Of a stretch of 64,000 bases of DNA, positions 17,690-26,789 are shown one piece after another. The position numbers and the translations under genes are program-made. Position 1 is the stretch's first letter. Each line of letters starts with the position of its first letter. Source of the DNA: Lachnospira sp. UBA4346 (GTDB taxonomy: Bacteria; Bacillota; Clostridia; Lachnospirales; Lachnospiraceae); NCBI GenBank assembly GCA_002394205.1, contig DGTC01000060.1:1-64000 (forward strand), read 5' to 3'. The notes under the pieces are model-generated. The model ran no database searches. It saw only the letters and a program-made list of their open reading frames with translations, and was not told the DNA's origin.

Positions 17690-18112
17690 CATTATTCTTT
17701 TTTAATGTCCTATTATTAGGTGTTATACCATTCCATATCAGCCGCATTTCCCCAATCTTGTATTTCTGAATTAAGATACAAATGGACATATTCTAATGGA
17801 TTATCAATCACAAGTGTTATGATATTTATTGTATTCAGCGTGAACGATATTCATATTGCAAAGTTCTTTCGCTTATTTGTTTCAGTTGTAGAAGTATCTT
17901 AACCAATTCCAGTCGATTATGTGATTTATATAATGTTATTGCTTATTGCTGTTACCAGATTTTACTTCCCTTATTTTTGCCCTTATGCGGTGTCGTAACA
18001 CAAGGAAAAAATGAACCTTTTGACATCCGAATCTTTTATAAAGGAACTGCATACATATGGTAAATACTTGACAAACAGTGTCAAAGTGTAGTTTGATGTA
18101 AGGGTAAGTGTT
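17690..18112. other. Degenerate stretch, gene remnants only
   Basis: No intact gene is seen. The minus strand at 17850-17716 reads an open frame of 44 codons (with LEYVHLYLNSEIQDWG) ending in TAA but lacking a good start and RBS, probably the end of a decayed gene of unknown family. 17967-18009 resembles 16841-16879; both reverse frames read PHK-x-KNKG. The region looks like debris of a mobile element. Confidence 0.35.
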
Positions 18113-18205
18113 TTGTCTAAGATGTATGATACATTATATAAGTAAGGGTATCTGTTGGACATTTGAAATGGTAAATAAAAAAATAAAATATTTGGAGGAA
18201 TGGAT

Positions 18206-18496
18206 ATGGCAGTACAGTCAATTGATGCAGAGGACGATCAGTTCGCATATCGCTATGATACGCAGTTACTGATTGACAGAAGAGACGAAGATTTAGATGA
18301 GGATGCAATTGCAGATTATATCACAGAGAATTTTGAAGGAAATAGCCTGATTGCAGCGGGAGATGAAGATTTGATTAAGATTCATTTTCATACCAATGAA
18401 CCATGGAAGATTTTGGAATACTGCAATAGTATCGGAGAAATCTATGACATTGTTGTAGAGGATATGATTCGTCAGGCAGACGGCAAGCAGGGCTGA
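18206..18496 (+). CDS. Stand-alone FakA/DAK-like domain protein
   Basis: 96 aa. ATG 18206 is chosen over ATG 18200 because GGAGG (18194-18198) is 7 nt away. The core GNSLIAAGDEDLIKIHFHTNEPWKILEYC closely resembles the segment of FakA/YloV (fatty acid kinase, about 550 aa) that reads GDSLVVVGDDDLIKVHVHT. Only this module is present; the N-terminal DhaL nucleotide-binding domain is absent, so it cannot be a complete kinase. A weak promoter (TTGTCT 18113-18118, TATATA 18135-18140) precedes it. It could be an interaction module for FakA/FakB or the surviving end of a larger gene. Confidence 0.6.
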   Translation: MAVQSIDAEDDQFAYRYDTQLLIDRRDEDLDEDAIADYITENFEGNSLIAAGDEDLIKIHFHTNEPWKILEYCNSIGEIYDIVVEDMIRQADGKQG

Positions 18497-18527
18497 TCGT
18501 TCATAAAATAATCCAATGAATTACATA

Positions 18528-18575
18528 AAAGAGCCGGTATCGGACATGGAATTGTTTCGATACCGGTTCTTTTTA
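18528..18575. terminator. Bidirectional terminator
   Basis: Stem AAAGAGCCGGTATCG (18528-18542) with 18558-18572 (one G-U pair), followed by T's. It lies between the plus-strand FakA-like gene and the minus-strand Crp/Fnr gene. Confidence 0.82.
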
Positions 18576-18578
18576 TAT

Positions 18579-19274
18579 TTACAGTGAAATCTGATAATCG
18601 GCACGAAGCTGCATGGCTTTGCCGTCGATAAGCAACAATCCTTCATCCTGCATCAAACCTAATTCACGGGATAGGGCACTGCGGTTGACACCTAAGAATT
18701 CAGCAAGTGCGGTCTGTGTAAATGGAACGTGAACGAATCCATTTGCATCAGGAACTAAGCTGTGCAGATACAATAAAATCCTGTCACGGAGTGCTTTCTG
18801 GTTGGCAATTCGCAATTTCAGATTCGAGAACACATTTTGGCTTGCAAGAATGGATATTAAATTGGTGGAGAGTGTCTGATGATACGCACAATCAGATGGT
18901 GCATCGGATAGAATCCGGCTGAGATTCAATAACAGTACGGTGCAGTCAGTCAGTGCTTTTAACTGAATCGGACTGTGGGTAGTGTTTACGCAAGCCAATG
19001 CCTCAGCAAAAGAACGCCCGGTTGTAAAGTGGTTCATATTGATTTTGTTAAAGTTTTCACTAATAAAAGACCCTTCGACAGTACCGTCAAGAACAATACC
19101 AGAATGTGTTAGCGGCTCTCCAAGTCGTTGGATGAATTCTCCTTTTTCATAATGATACACAGAGGCTTCTAAATAGGTAAATACATCCTTGTAATGCTCC
19201 TGTGGAATGTTGTTTAGCAGGCGCGCCTTACAAATTACAGGCAGCAGTGCCGTATAATCATGGATTGGTTGCAT
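18579..19274 (-). CDS. Crp/Fnr-family transcriptional regulator
   Basis: 231 aa from the ATG at 19274 (MQPIHDYT), which has GAGGAGA at the right distance; an upstream in-frame start at 19319 lacks an RBS. Residues about 30-150 form a cyclic-nucleotide-binding-type beta-roll (EKGEFIQRLGEPLTHSGIVLDGTVEG) and the C-terminal 70 residues a Crp-type winged HTH (FTQTALAEFLGVNRSALSRELG). No FNR-type cysteine cluster is seen, so the ligand is unknown. It stands alone. Confidence 0.85.
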   Translation of the reverse strand: MQPIHDYTALLPVICKARLLNNIPQEHYKDVFTYLEASVYHYEKGEFIQRLGEPLTHSGIVLDGTVEGSFISENFNKINMNHFTTGRSFAEALACVNTTHSPIQLKALTDCTVLLLNLSRILSDAPSDCAYHQTLSTNLISILASQNVFSNLKLRIANQKALRDRILLYLHSLVPDANGFVHVPFTQTALAEFLGVNRSALSRELGLMQDEGLLLIDGKAMQLRADYQISL

Positions 19275-19696
19275 AAAAATCTCCTCTTTTCTTGTCGTTG
19301 TGTATATAGTTATTGACACCTAAATCTATTTAGAAAATATAAGATTTCTTTCGATATCATTTGTATTATCATGTTCTAATTTGTCATTATAGCACGCTAC
19401 CATTTTTTGCGCAAAAATTCCATATGAGTTTATAAAATATTTACAAATCCTGTAAATGAAAACAGTTCGATGCGGAATTTCTATACAATTTAAGAAAAAT
19501 TGTGTATAATAAAATACTAATGTTTCTGTATAAGGAAACTTAGACCGATACAGAAAAAAATCAAAGCAGAAATCATTACAGTATTGCAACAAAAATGAAA
19601 AAAGTGTTGTAAGTAAATATAGAAAATAATCAGAAGAAAGGAGTAATCTAATCCGTATTTAAAGAATTAAAAAGGTTAGATAACATACAGATAAGA
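19275..19696. other. Gene-free divergent region with hairpin leader
   Basis: No gene here. A -10-like TATAAT (19505-19510) faces the XRE gene, followed by a 9-bp hairpin TTTCTGTAT/ATACAGAAA (19523-19556) in the predicted leader. An AAAGGAG sequence at 19637-19643 has no start codon in the right place: the codons after it (19655 on) are in frame with the next gene but begin with GTA. Confidence 0.4.
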
Positions 19697-20182
19697 ATGG
19701 GAAAAAAGGCAACAAAGGCAGCAGACAACATTTATTATCAGATGCGAACAGAGGCAGCAAGAGAAAAGAAGAATTTTTCAAGCAGGGAGGGTGCATCAGA
19801 GGTATTAGGAATTGACAGGACACGTCTTGCCAATATCGAATTGGGAAATATTGTACCTTATCCGGAAGAAGTAGCATTGATGGCAGAAGCATATAATGCA
19901 CCGGAATTGTGTAATGAATATTGTGCAAATCAATGTGCGATTGGAAAAGGAACAGTGGCTCCGGTTGTGATTGATGATTTTGACCGTTTATCCTTAAAAG
20001 TATTAGGCTCATTAAAGGATATAGATGAGTTGCGTGCTTCATTGATTGCCATTTCGGAAGATGGTGTCGTGGATGTGGGAGAACGTGAAGCGTTTGAGGA
20101 AATTTTAAATTCGTTGGATAAGATTGCAAATAATGCGACAGCCCTGAAATTATGGGCAAAGAAAAATATTCATTTAAATTAG
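19697..20182 (+). CDS. XRE-type helix-turn-helix protein
   Basis: 161 aa. Residues about 15-70 resemble a Cro/C1-type HTH (SREGASEVLGIDRTRLANIELGNIVPYPEEVALMAEAY). A short Cys region (CNEYCANQC) and a helical C-terminal half of unknown role follow. ATG 19697 has no RBS. The 14 codons upstream, from 19655, read a plausible protein start (VFKELKRLDNIQIR) behind AAAGGAG at 19637-19643, but no ATG, GTG or TTG is in frame before a TAA. The true start may use a rare codon or may have been lost by mutation. Confidence 0.65.
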   Translation: MGKKATKAADNIYYQMRTEAAREKKNFSSREGASEVLGIDRTRLANIELGNIVPYPEEVALMAEAYNAPELCNEYCANQCAIGKGTVAPVVIDDFDRLSLKVLGSLKDIDELRASLIAISEDGVVDVGEREAFEEILNSLDKIANNATALKLWAKKNIHLN

Positions 20183-20309
20183 GTTATAAGGTGCATAAAA
20201 AGGCGTTTAGGAATTCCATTTGAGAAGAATTTTCAGATTTGAATTCATTATGATTCAAACGCAGGTAAGTGCAGTAAGAATTAGAAGATAAGAAAAAACG
20301 GAGAAAGAT

Positions 20310-21311
20310 ATGAACATCTATTTTGCCCCCTTAGAGGGAATTACAGGATATATTTATCGTCAAATGTATGACAAATATTATGGACATGGAAAAATATCAA
20401 AGTATTTTATTCCATTTATTTCCCCAACACAGCATGCGGAATTTACAACAAAGGAGAAGAAAGATATTCTCATGGAAAATAATGAGAATCTATATGCGGT
20501 TCCTCAGATATTATGCAATCGTGCAGAATATTTCTTGCAGACGGCGCATATGCTCTGCGATATGGGATATAGAGAGGTCAATCTGAATGTAGGATGTCCG
20601 TCTAAGACCGTTGTTGCAAAGCGCAAAGGGGTTGGAATGATGCGTGATATGCAGGAATTAGATGAGTTTTTTCGTCAAGTATATACAGATTCTTTATTTG
20701 CAGAAGGGCAGATGAAATTTTCCGTAAAGACACGAATCGGATTAAATTCCATCGAAGAAGCACAGGAATTGATAGCAGTATATAATCAGTATGCTTTGGA
20801 TGAATTGATTATACATCCGCGACTTCAAAATGAGTATTACAAAGGCGTACCACATAGAGATGTGTTTGCGCAGATGCTGTTGCAGAGTAAGAATCCGGTG
20901 TGCTATAACGGTGATATTTTCACAATGACAGATATAGAGGAATTTCAGAGAGATTTTCCGGAAATTGATACGGTTATGTTAGGACGTGGATTGCTTGCAA
21001 ATCCGGCATTAATTGATGAATGTATACAGAATACAAGACGGGAATTAACACGTGACGACATCCAGAAAATGAAAGCATTTCACGATGCGTTGTGTGCGGC
21101 ATATACAAAGGAAATGGACGGCGATACAAATGTTCTTCATAAGATGAAAGAATTGTGGTTTTATATGGAGAAGACATTTACAGGTGCCGATAAATTATAC
21201 AAAGCAATTCGTAAGACACGTACATTGTCAGATTATCAGGTGGCAGTGAACCAATTCTTTGCATTTGCACCTGTTCGAACTGCTGAACATATCTATTTCG
21301 ACAAAAAATGA
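20310..21311 (+). CDS. tRNA-dihydrouridine synthase (Dus family)
   Basis: 333 aa FMN-dependent TIM-barrel enzyme that reduces uridines in the tRNA D-loop. The N-terminal APLEGITGYIYRQMY is the flavin-binding start, NLNVGCPSKTVV holds the conserved cysteine C96, and the FSVKTRIG, IIHPR and CYNGDIF segments line the FMN site. The family usually has GAGGALL after the GCP motif; here the segment is KRKGVGMM, so it is a divergent member of unclear DusA/B/C class. AGAAAG precedes ATG 20310. Confidence 0.85.
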   Translation: MNIYFAPLEGITGYIYRQMYDKYYGHGKISKYFIPFISPTQHAEFTTKEKKDILMENNENLYAVPQILCNRAEYFLQTAHMLCDMGYREVNLNVGCPSKTVVAKRKGVGMMRDMQELDEFFRQVYTDSLFAEGQMKFSVKTRIGLNSIEEAQELIAVYNQYALDELIIHPRLQNEYYKGVPHRDVFAQMLLQSKNPVCYNGDIFTMTDIEEFQRDFPEIDTVMLGRGLLANPALIDECIQNTRRELTRDDIQKMKAFHDALCAAYTKEMDGDTNVLHKMKELWFYMEKTFTGADKLYKAIRKTRTLSDYQVAVNQFFAFAPVRTAEHIYFDKK

Positions 21312-21376
21312 CAGGCTGTATCGGGTATACTTTCATAGGATAAATAGGGAGAATTCTATTTAGAAAGGATTATGCG

Positions 21377-21775
21377 ATGGAAGATAAATTTTTAGAAGGA
21401 AAGACGATTCTTGTCTGTGAAGATAATGCGCTAAATGCCAAAGTAGTTTCGTACATGTTGCAACAGGTAGGAGCGTGTGTCATGCAAGTATCAGATGGAG
21501 GACAGGCGGTGGAAGTATTTACACAAACAGAGGAAGGTCAGATAGATGCGATTCTGATGGATGTACATATGCCGGTATATTCCGGAATTGAAGCGACACG
21601 GCGGATTCGCAGTCAGGAACGTTGTGATGCAAAGACGGTGCCTGTTTTTGCACTGACGGCAGATGTAGAAGGAGTCCGGCAGGAAGCATTAGAAGCAGGA
21701 ATGACAGGTTTACTTGCAAAACCTTTAGATATGAAGAAAATGTATCGGGTACTAGAGGAAGAATTAAGGGGTTAA
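21377..21775 (+). CDS. Stand-alone response regulator receiver domain
   Basis: 132 aa, a single CheY-like receiver with no output domain. Acidic pocket residues E15/D16 (VCEDN), phospho-acceptor D62 (LMDVHMP), and the conserved lysine in LLAKPLDMKK are all present. Sequence flavour (EDNALNAKVV, GIEATRRIR) is that of receivers in hybrid histidine kinases. No partner kinase is adjacent. The stop lies only 4 nt before the glycosyltransferase start, so the two are probably translated from one message. Confidence 0.85.
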   Translation: MEDKFLEGKTILVCEDNALNAKVVSYMLQQVGACVMQVSDGGQAVEVFTQTEEGQIDAILMDVHMPVYSGIEATRRIRSQERCDAKTVPVFALTADVEGVRQEALEAGMTGLLAKPLDMKKMYRVLEEELRG

Positions 21776-21779
21776 AATT

Positions 21780-22940
21780 GTGAAAATTTTACTATACAGA
21801 TGGAATGTATACAACCAAATGGATATTAAACATGCAATGGAAGAATTAGGCCATATCGTGCAGCTGTTTGAGGAAAGTCATAAAGATAAAGCGGATGAAC
21901 AGGCGTGTGTATTGACGGAGGCTGTATCAGAAGCAGATGTGGTATTTAGTGTCAATTTCTTTCCGAGAGTTTCCGATGTATGTGCCCGTGTTGGAAGAAA
22001 ATATATATCATGGACAGTAGACAGTCCGCTTATTGCAATGTATCATGAAGCGGTATTTCATGAATGTAATTATATTTTTTTGTTTGACAAGTTTTCTTAT
22101 GTGCAGTTTCGTCAAATGGGGGTGAAACACGTATATTATTTGGCTCTGGCAGTCGATACGAATCGGCTTGATTGTCTGGTTGCACAGGCACCGCAGTCAA
22201 AGAAAGAATTGTTTACAAGTGATATATCCTTTGTAGGCGGACTGTATCATAAGAATTCCTATGATAAAATCTATGAGCGGCTGCCGGAATATCTCAAAGG
22301 ATATTTTGATGCGGCAATGCAGGCGCAGCTTGACTGGTTTGGAGAAAATATATTTGATCGGATGCTGACAGTGGATATCTTAGAGCAGCTGGCACAGATT
22401 GTGGATTTTAAACAGGACGAACGTTCTTTTTCAGATTTGAAGTTGGTGTTTACATCGACATTTTTGGGATATAAGATGGCACATTTTGAACGGATTACCT
22501 GTTTAAATGAACTTGCAAAGCGTTTTCAGACAGATTTATACACAGATGAACCGGACGATGAATTGCAGCGTGTGAATATTCGGGGAAGTGTACAATATGA
22601 TACAGATATGCCATTGGTTTTCAACGGTTCTAAGATTAATATGAATTTTACGATTCGCAATATTCGCACGGGAATTCCGCTTCGTGTATGGGATATATTA
22701 GGTGCAGGAGGCTTTTTACTGACGAATTTTCAGGCAGAACTGCCGATGTATTTTGAGAATGAAAAACATATTGTATATTATGAAAGTGTGTCAGATATGT
22801 TAAGAAAAGCAGAATATTATTTGTCGCATGAAGATGAACGCTGCTGTATTGCAGAGGCGGGACATCGTTTGGTAAAAGAACATCATTCCTATAAACAACG
22901 ACTGCAGGAGATTTTTCACATTGTAGAAAATGATGCATAG
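21780..22940 (+). CDS. CgeB-type glycosyltransferase-like protein
   Basis: 386 aa, starting with GTG at 21780 behind AAGGGG. It resembles the CgeB/DUF3880 plus group 1 glycosyltransferase architecture: an N-terminal Rossmann half (KILLYRWNVYNQMDIKHAMEELGHIV) and a C-terminal half with NFTIRNIRTGIPLRVWDILGAGG then LLTNFQAELPMYF, the usual donor-binding part. Related proteins modify spore coats or flagellin glycans. The acceptor here is unknown. It follows the receiver protein by 4 nt. Confidence 0.75.
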   Translation: MKILLYRWNVYNQMDIKHAMEELGHIVQLFEESHKDKADEQACVLTEAVSEADVVFSVNFFPRVSDVCARVGRKYISWTVDSPLIAMYHEAVFHECNYIFLFDKFSYVQFRQMGVKHVYYLALAVDTNRLDCLVAQAPQSKKELFTSDISFVGGLYHKNSYDKIYERLPEYLKGYFDAAMQAQLDWFGENIFDRMLTVDILEQLAQIVDFKQDERSFSDLKLVFTSTFLGYKMAHFERITCLNELAKRFQTDLYTDEPDDELQRVNIRGSVQYDTDMPLVFNGSKINMNFTIRNIRTGIPLRVWDILGAGGFLLTNFQAELPMYFENEKHIVYYESVSDMLRKAEYYLSHEDERCCIAEAGHRLVKEHHSYKQRLQEIFHIVENDA

Positions 22941-23154
22941 AAATATTTTTTGCAATGTTGTTGACAGATGTATTTTTGGGGAGTATAAATGATATGATTT
23001 CCCTATTTATATATAGAAAAGATATATTTTAAGTTAAATGAAATGTTTCCTGCGTGATATAAATAAACGATTGTGAAGAGTTTGCATATATTATTACATA
23101 TAGGATAATAAAGTGTGATACATAGGATACATGAGGAAAGACTGGAGGCAGATT

Positions 23155-24414
23155 ATGGATAGTTATCGCTTTTTATTGGATCTTGCAATTATTTTGCTGT
23201 GTACGAAGTTATTAGGTCTTGCGACGAAGCGTGTGCAGATGCCACAGGTAGTTGGTGCATTATTGGCAGGACTGTTATTAGGACCGGCAGGATTGGGGAT
23301 ACTCAGCAAAACAGATTTTATTACAAGAGTAGCCGAGTTAGGTGTTATTGTATTAATGTTCTCGGCAGGATTAGAAACAGATATTAAAGAATTAAAAAAG
23401 ACAGGTGTGTCATCTTTTGTAATCGCATTACTAGGTGTACTTGTTCCGATTGTAGGAGGATTCGGTGTTTCGTACTTTTTTAACCGTCCGGGTATGATAG
23501 AATCAGATGCAGGCGGTAGTCTGATGTTACAGAATATATTTGTTGGTGTTATTCTTACGGCGACATCGGTAAGTATTACGGTTGAGACATTAAAAGAACT
23601 GGGAAAATTAAAGACACATTCAGGAAATGCAATTTTAGGAGCTGCCATTATAGATGATATTTTAGGTATCGTTGCATTAACTGTAGTGACAAGTATGGCT
23701 GATGATTCAGTTAATATTACATTTGTATTGTTAAAAATTGTAGCATTTTTTGTATTTGCTGGTGTCGTTGGATTTCTCTTTTATAAGATGTTCAAGTTAT
23801 GGACAGCCAAATCAGAGAGAGGTCTGCATCGCCATGTTATCATCGCATTTTCATTTTGCCTGATTATGGCGTATATTTCAGAACATTTCTTTGGTGTTGC
23901 AGACATTACAGGTGCTTATATTGCAGGTCTGATTATTTCTAATACAGAACGATCAGAATTTGTACAGTCGAAGTTTGATACATTGTCATACTTGTTATTG
24001 TCGCCGGTATTTTTTGCAAGTATCGGCTTGGATGTACAGATTCCGAAAATGTCAACAAAAATTGTGGCATTTACGATTATTCTTGTGATTGTTGCAATTT
24101 TAACAAAGGTGTTGGGATGTGGACTTGGTGCAAAATTATGCGGTTATAAGCCATATCAGTATCGAAGAATTGGTGTCGGTATGATTTCAAGAGGTGAAGT
24201 CGCATTGATTGTAGCAAGCAAAGGTGCAGCATTAGGTATGCTTGGCAGCATATTTATGGGACCGATTGTTATTGTGGTGGTTATCACGACCATTATTACA
24301 CCAATCCTGTTAAAGCCAGTATTTAAGCGTGGACCGGAAGCATATGTTACCAAGGAAGAAAGTGTATCTGAGTATCATGAAAAGGTACATGATATGAGAA
24401 AAGAAAATAACTAA
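23155..24414 (+). CDS. CPA2-family cation/proton antiporter
   Basis: 419 aa from ATG 23155; GGAGG at 23143-23147 supports it over the in-frame ATG at 23131. About 12 helices. PQVVGALLAGLLLGPAGLG and LGAAIIDDILGIVALTVVTS are hallmarks of the KefB/NapA group, the latter with the paired aspartates of the ion site. There is no RCK domain, so it is the transporter module alone. Likely role: Na+(K+)/H+ exchange for pH or salt homeostasis. Confidence 0.85.
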   Translation: MDSYRFLLDLAIILLCTKLLGLATKRVQMPQVVGALLAGLLLGPAGLGILSKTDFITRVAELGVIVLMFSAGLETDIKELKKTGVSSFVIALLGVLVPIVGGFGVSYFFNRPGMIESDAGGSLMLQNIFVGVILTATSVSITVETLKELGKLKTHSGNAILGAAIIDDILGIVALTVVTSMADDSVNITFVLLKIVAFFVFAGVVGFLFYKMFKLWTAKSERGLHRHVIIAFSFCLIMAYISEHFFGVADITGAYIAGLIISNTERSEFVQSKFDTLSYLLLSPVFFASIGLDVQIPKMSTKIVAFTIILVIVAILTKVLGCGLGAKLCGYKPYQYRRIGVGMISRGEVALIVASKGAALGMLGSIFMGPIVIVVVITTIITPILLKPVFKRGPEAYVTKEESVSEYHEKVHDMRKENN

Positions 24415-24437
24415 CAGATATATTTGAAATGAATACG

Positions 24438-24479
24438 CAGAAGTTTTGTCTGATAGAAAAGATGAGACTTCTGTTTTTT
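24438..24479 (+). terminator. Intrinsic terminator after the antiporter
   Basis: CAGAAGT (24438-24444) pairs with ACTTCTG (24467-24473) and is followed by six T's. Confidence 0.7.
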
Positions 24480-24563
24480 GTTGGAATAGTTCTTTTCGAA
24501 TTGTTATAAATCTGATATGATAAGAGAATGAACATAAATGGATATAACAGAATGGAGATATAG

Positions 24564-25247
24564 ATGATTCGAGAGGGTAGTTTAGAAGAAATTTCAGATG
24601 GGAAACTGTATGGCATCAATGATATGGTGCGTGCAGACACCAATCAGTGCAGCGGATGTAAATCTGTATGTTGTCATGGAATGGGAAAGACCATTATCTT
24701 AGATCCATATGACATTTATCAATTAACGACACAGTTATCAGTGACATTTGAACAACTGTTAGAGGGAAAAATTGAACTAAACGTAGTGAATGGATTGATA
24801 TTACCGAATCTGTCTATGCAAAACAGCACAAATGCCTGTGCATTTTTAAATGCAGAGAAACGATGTGAGATTCATAAAGCACGGCCGGGAATCTGCAGAT
24901 TGTTTCCACTTGGCAGATATTGGGAGGATGAGAAGACATTTCATTATATTTTGCAGACAGGACAATGTAATAAGGACAATCTGACAAAGATTAAAGTGAA
25001 GAAGTGGCTGGATATGCCGGAATTAGAACAGTATCACAGGTTTGTCGTATTGTGGCATATATTTATCGTGCGTTTACGGGAAGCTCTTGTGGATTTGAAT
25101 GACGATAACAGACATGTGCTTACGATGTATTTGATTCGTACATTTTATGCCACACCATATGCGAAAGACGATTTTTATGGGCAGTTTGAAGCAAGATTAA
25201 GTCAGGCAGTTACAACATTGGCAATGGAGGAGATTACGTATGCATAA
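24564..25247 (+). CDS. YkgJ-family cysteine cluster protein
   Basis: 227 aa. The YkgJ/CxxCxxxCC-type zinc or iron cluster motif is present: CSGCKSVCC near residue 32, then CAFLNAEKRCEIHKARPGICRLFP and a later cysteine in TGQCNKDN. The biochemical role of the family is unknown. The gene overlaps lgt by 8 nt, so the two are translationally coupled. GAATGGAGA precedes ATG 24564. Confidence 0.82.
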   Translation: MIREGSLEEISDGKLYGINDMVRADTNQCSGCKSVCCHGMGKTIILDPYDIYQLTTQLSVTFEQLLEGKIELNVVNGLILPNLSMQNSTNACAFLNAEKRCEIHKARPGICRLFPLGRYWEDEKTFHYILQTGQCNKDNLTKIKVKKWLDMPELEQYHRFVVLWHIFIVRLREALVDLNDDNRHVLTMYLIRTFYATPYAKDDFYGQFEARLSQAVTTLAMEEITYA

Positions 25248-26007
25248 TGATATATTAACAATTGGAGGATTTACCGTTCATGGCTATGGTTTGATGATTG
25301 GAATTGGATTCGTTCTTGCAATGTTATTGGCGGAATACCGTGCAAAGAAGCGTGGTATGAAGGAAGATTCTGTCATTGATATTGCAATTCTTGCAGGTGT
25401 ATTTGGATTTTTAGGAGCAAAAGTGCTGTATGTGATTGTTAGTTTTGATGAATTTATGCAATCACCGTTAGAGGTTCTTGGCTCATCAGGGTTTGTTGTA
25501 TATGGCGGTATTATCGGTGGCGTATTGGCATCCATGATTTATTGCAGGATTAAGAAGCTGCCATTTTTAGAATATTTTGACCTTGTAATGCCGGAAATTG
25601 CACTGGCACAGGGATTTGGAAGAATTGGCTGTTTTCTTGCCGGCTGCTGCTATGGCAGAGAAACAGATGCATGGTATGGTGTGACATTTCCACATGGAAG
25701 TCTGGCACCGGCAGGTGTGTCTTTGATTCCGACACAGCTGATATCTTCTGCTGCGGATTTTGTGAATGCATTTGTCTTAATTCTTATTGTAAATAAGTGT
25801 AAGAACAATCTTGCAAATGGAAATATTGGCGCATTATATATGATATTTTATGGAATCGGTCGTTTCTTCATTGAATTTTTAAGAAATGATATACGAGGAA
25901 GTGTCGGTGTATTGTCCACTTCACAGTTTATCTCAATTTTTATTACAGTGTGTGGTATTGGCTTGTTTGCTATATGCAGAGTACGTAGCAGAAAAGAAGC
26001 ATTATAA
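25240..26007 (+). CDS. lgt: Prolipoprotein diacylglyceryl transferase
   Basis: 255 aa membrane enzyme with about 7 helices that attaches diacylglycerol to the lipobox cysteine of prelipoproteins. The Lgt signature GRIGCFLAGCCYG is present, with upstream HGYGLMIGIGFV and YGGIIGG and the C-terminal YGIGRFFIEFLRND. It overlaps the YkgJ gene. A lipoprotein substrate candidate in this window is the solute-binding protein at 61924. Confidence 0.93.
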   Translation: MHNDILTIGGFTVHGYGLMIGIGFVLAMLLAEYRAKKRGMKEDSVIDIAILAGVFGFLGAKVLYVIVSFDEFMQSPLEVLGSSGFVVYGGIIGGVLASMIYCRIKKLPFLEYFDLVMPEIALAQGFGRIGCFLAGCCYGRETDAWYGVTFPHGSLAPAGVSLIPTQLISSAADFVNAFVLILIVNKCKNNLANGNIGALYMIFYGIGRFFIEFLRNDIRGSVGVLSTSQFISIFITVCGIGLFAICRVRSRKEAL

Positions 26008-26102
26008 GATAAACAGGGTAGAGCAAGTATCCGATTGTCGTATATTATTATATGATGAAGAGATTATATATTACAAAAATGGATATACAAAGGGGAGTAA
26101 TT

Positions 26103-26585
26103 ATGAAAAGTGATGTAAAACAGTTTGTAGCAGGAATGGTGATGCTGGTTGTAGGATTATTCTTATTATCTCAGAATATTGTCGTATCATCTGGATGGTT
26201 TGGCATGGGTGGATTCGGTATGTTTGGTGGAATTCGCGTGAACACAGGAATGATTATGATTCCGTTTATTATTGGAATTATCTGGATGTTTGGTTCAGGT
26301 GCATCGTTTGCATCGAAAGTATTTACGGTGCTTAGTGTGATTTTAATTATTGCGTCAGTCATTATGACAACGAATATTTATCTGGTTTCAATGACGATGT
26401 TCCAATGGGTATTAATTCTTATTTTGATATTTGGCGGTGCCGGCTTTGTAGCAAAGGTATTATTTGCCGGTAGTTTTAAAGAGGATAAGGCAGACCGACG
26501 CAAGCATAAAACAAGCGTGACAGAAAGCAATACAACAGATTCCATTGAAGAGGAAATGGAAAAGATTCGGAAAGGATTGAAATAA
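26103..26585 (+). CDS. Small membrane protein of unknown function
   Basis: 160 aa from ATG 26103, chosen because AAGGGGAG (26089-26096) precedes it; the reading frame is open further upstream without an RBS. About four hydrophobic helices in residues 8-125 are followed by a charged tail (KEDKADRRKHKTS) and a short acidic helix. A glycine/methionine-rich segment (GWFGMGGFGMFGG) lies between helices 1 and 2. No family is recognised with confidence. Confidence 0.65.
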   Translation: MKSDVKQFVAGMVMLVVGLFLLSQNIVVSSGWFGMGGFGMFGGIRVNTGMIMIPFIIGIIWMFGSGASFASKVFTVLSVILIIASVIMTTNIYLVSMTMFQWVLILILIFGGAGFVAKVLFAGSFKEDKADRRKHKTSVTESNTTDSIEEEMEKIRKGLK

Positions 26586-26670
26586 ACGAAACATACTGTT
26601 GTTATCAATAAAAATATGACTTGTCGCTGAACGAATGGGATTTCATAGAATTACGGGTCAAAGATACATA

Positions 26671-26717
26671 AAGGCATGGTAAAATCGCTTTTTTAGGAAG
26701 ATTTTACCGTGCCTTTT
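26671..26717. terminator. Bidirectional terminator
   Basis: A 16-bp stem (26671-26686 with 26700-26715, one G-U pair) plus T-rich tail, between the plus-strand membrane protein and the minus-strand serine hydrolase. Confidence 0.85.
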
Positions 26718-26789
26718 ATTGTTGTATCTTTTGATGTTTGAAACATCAATGCACCTTTTGATACCGAATCGGCAAATGTAATACAAGTA

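Noticed and set aside
17720..17902. 60-codon plus-strand open frame
   Set aside because: No RBS; lies opposite a decayed minus-strand frame in mobile-element debris.
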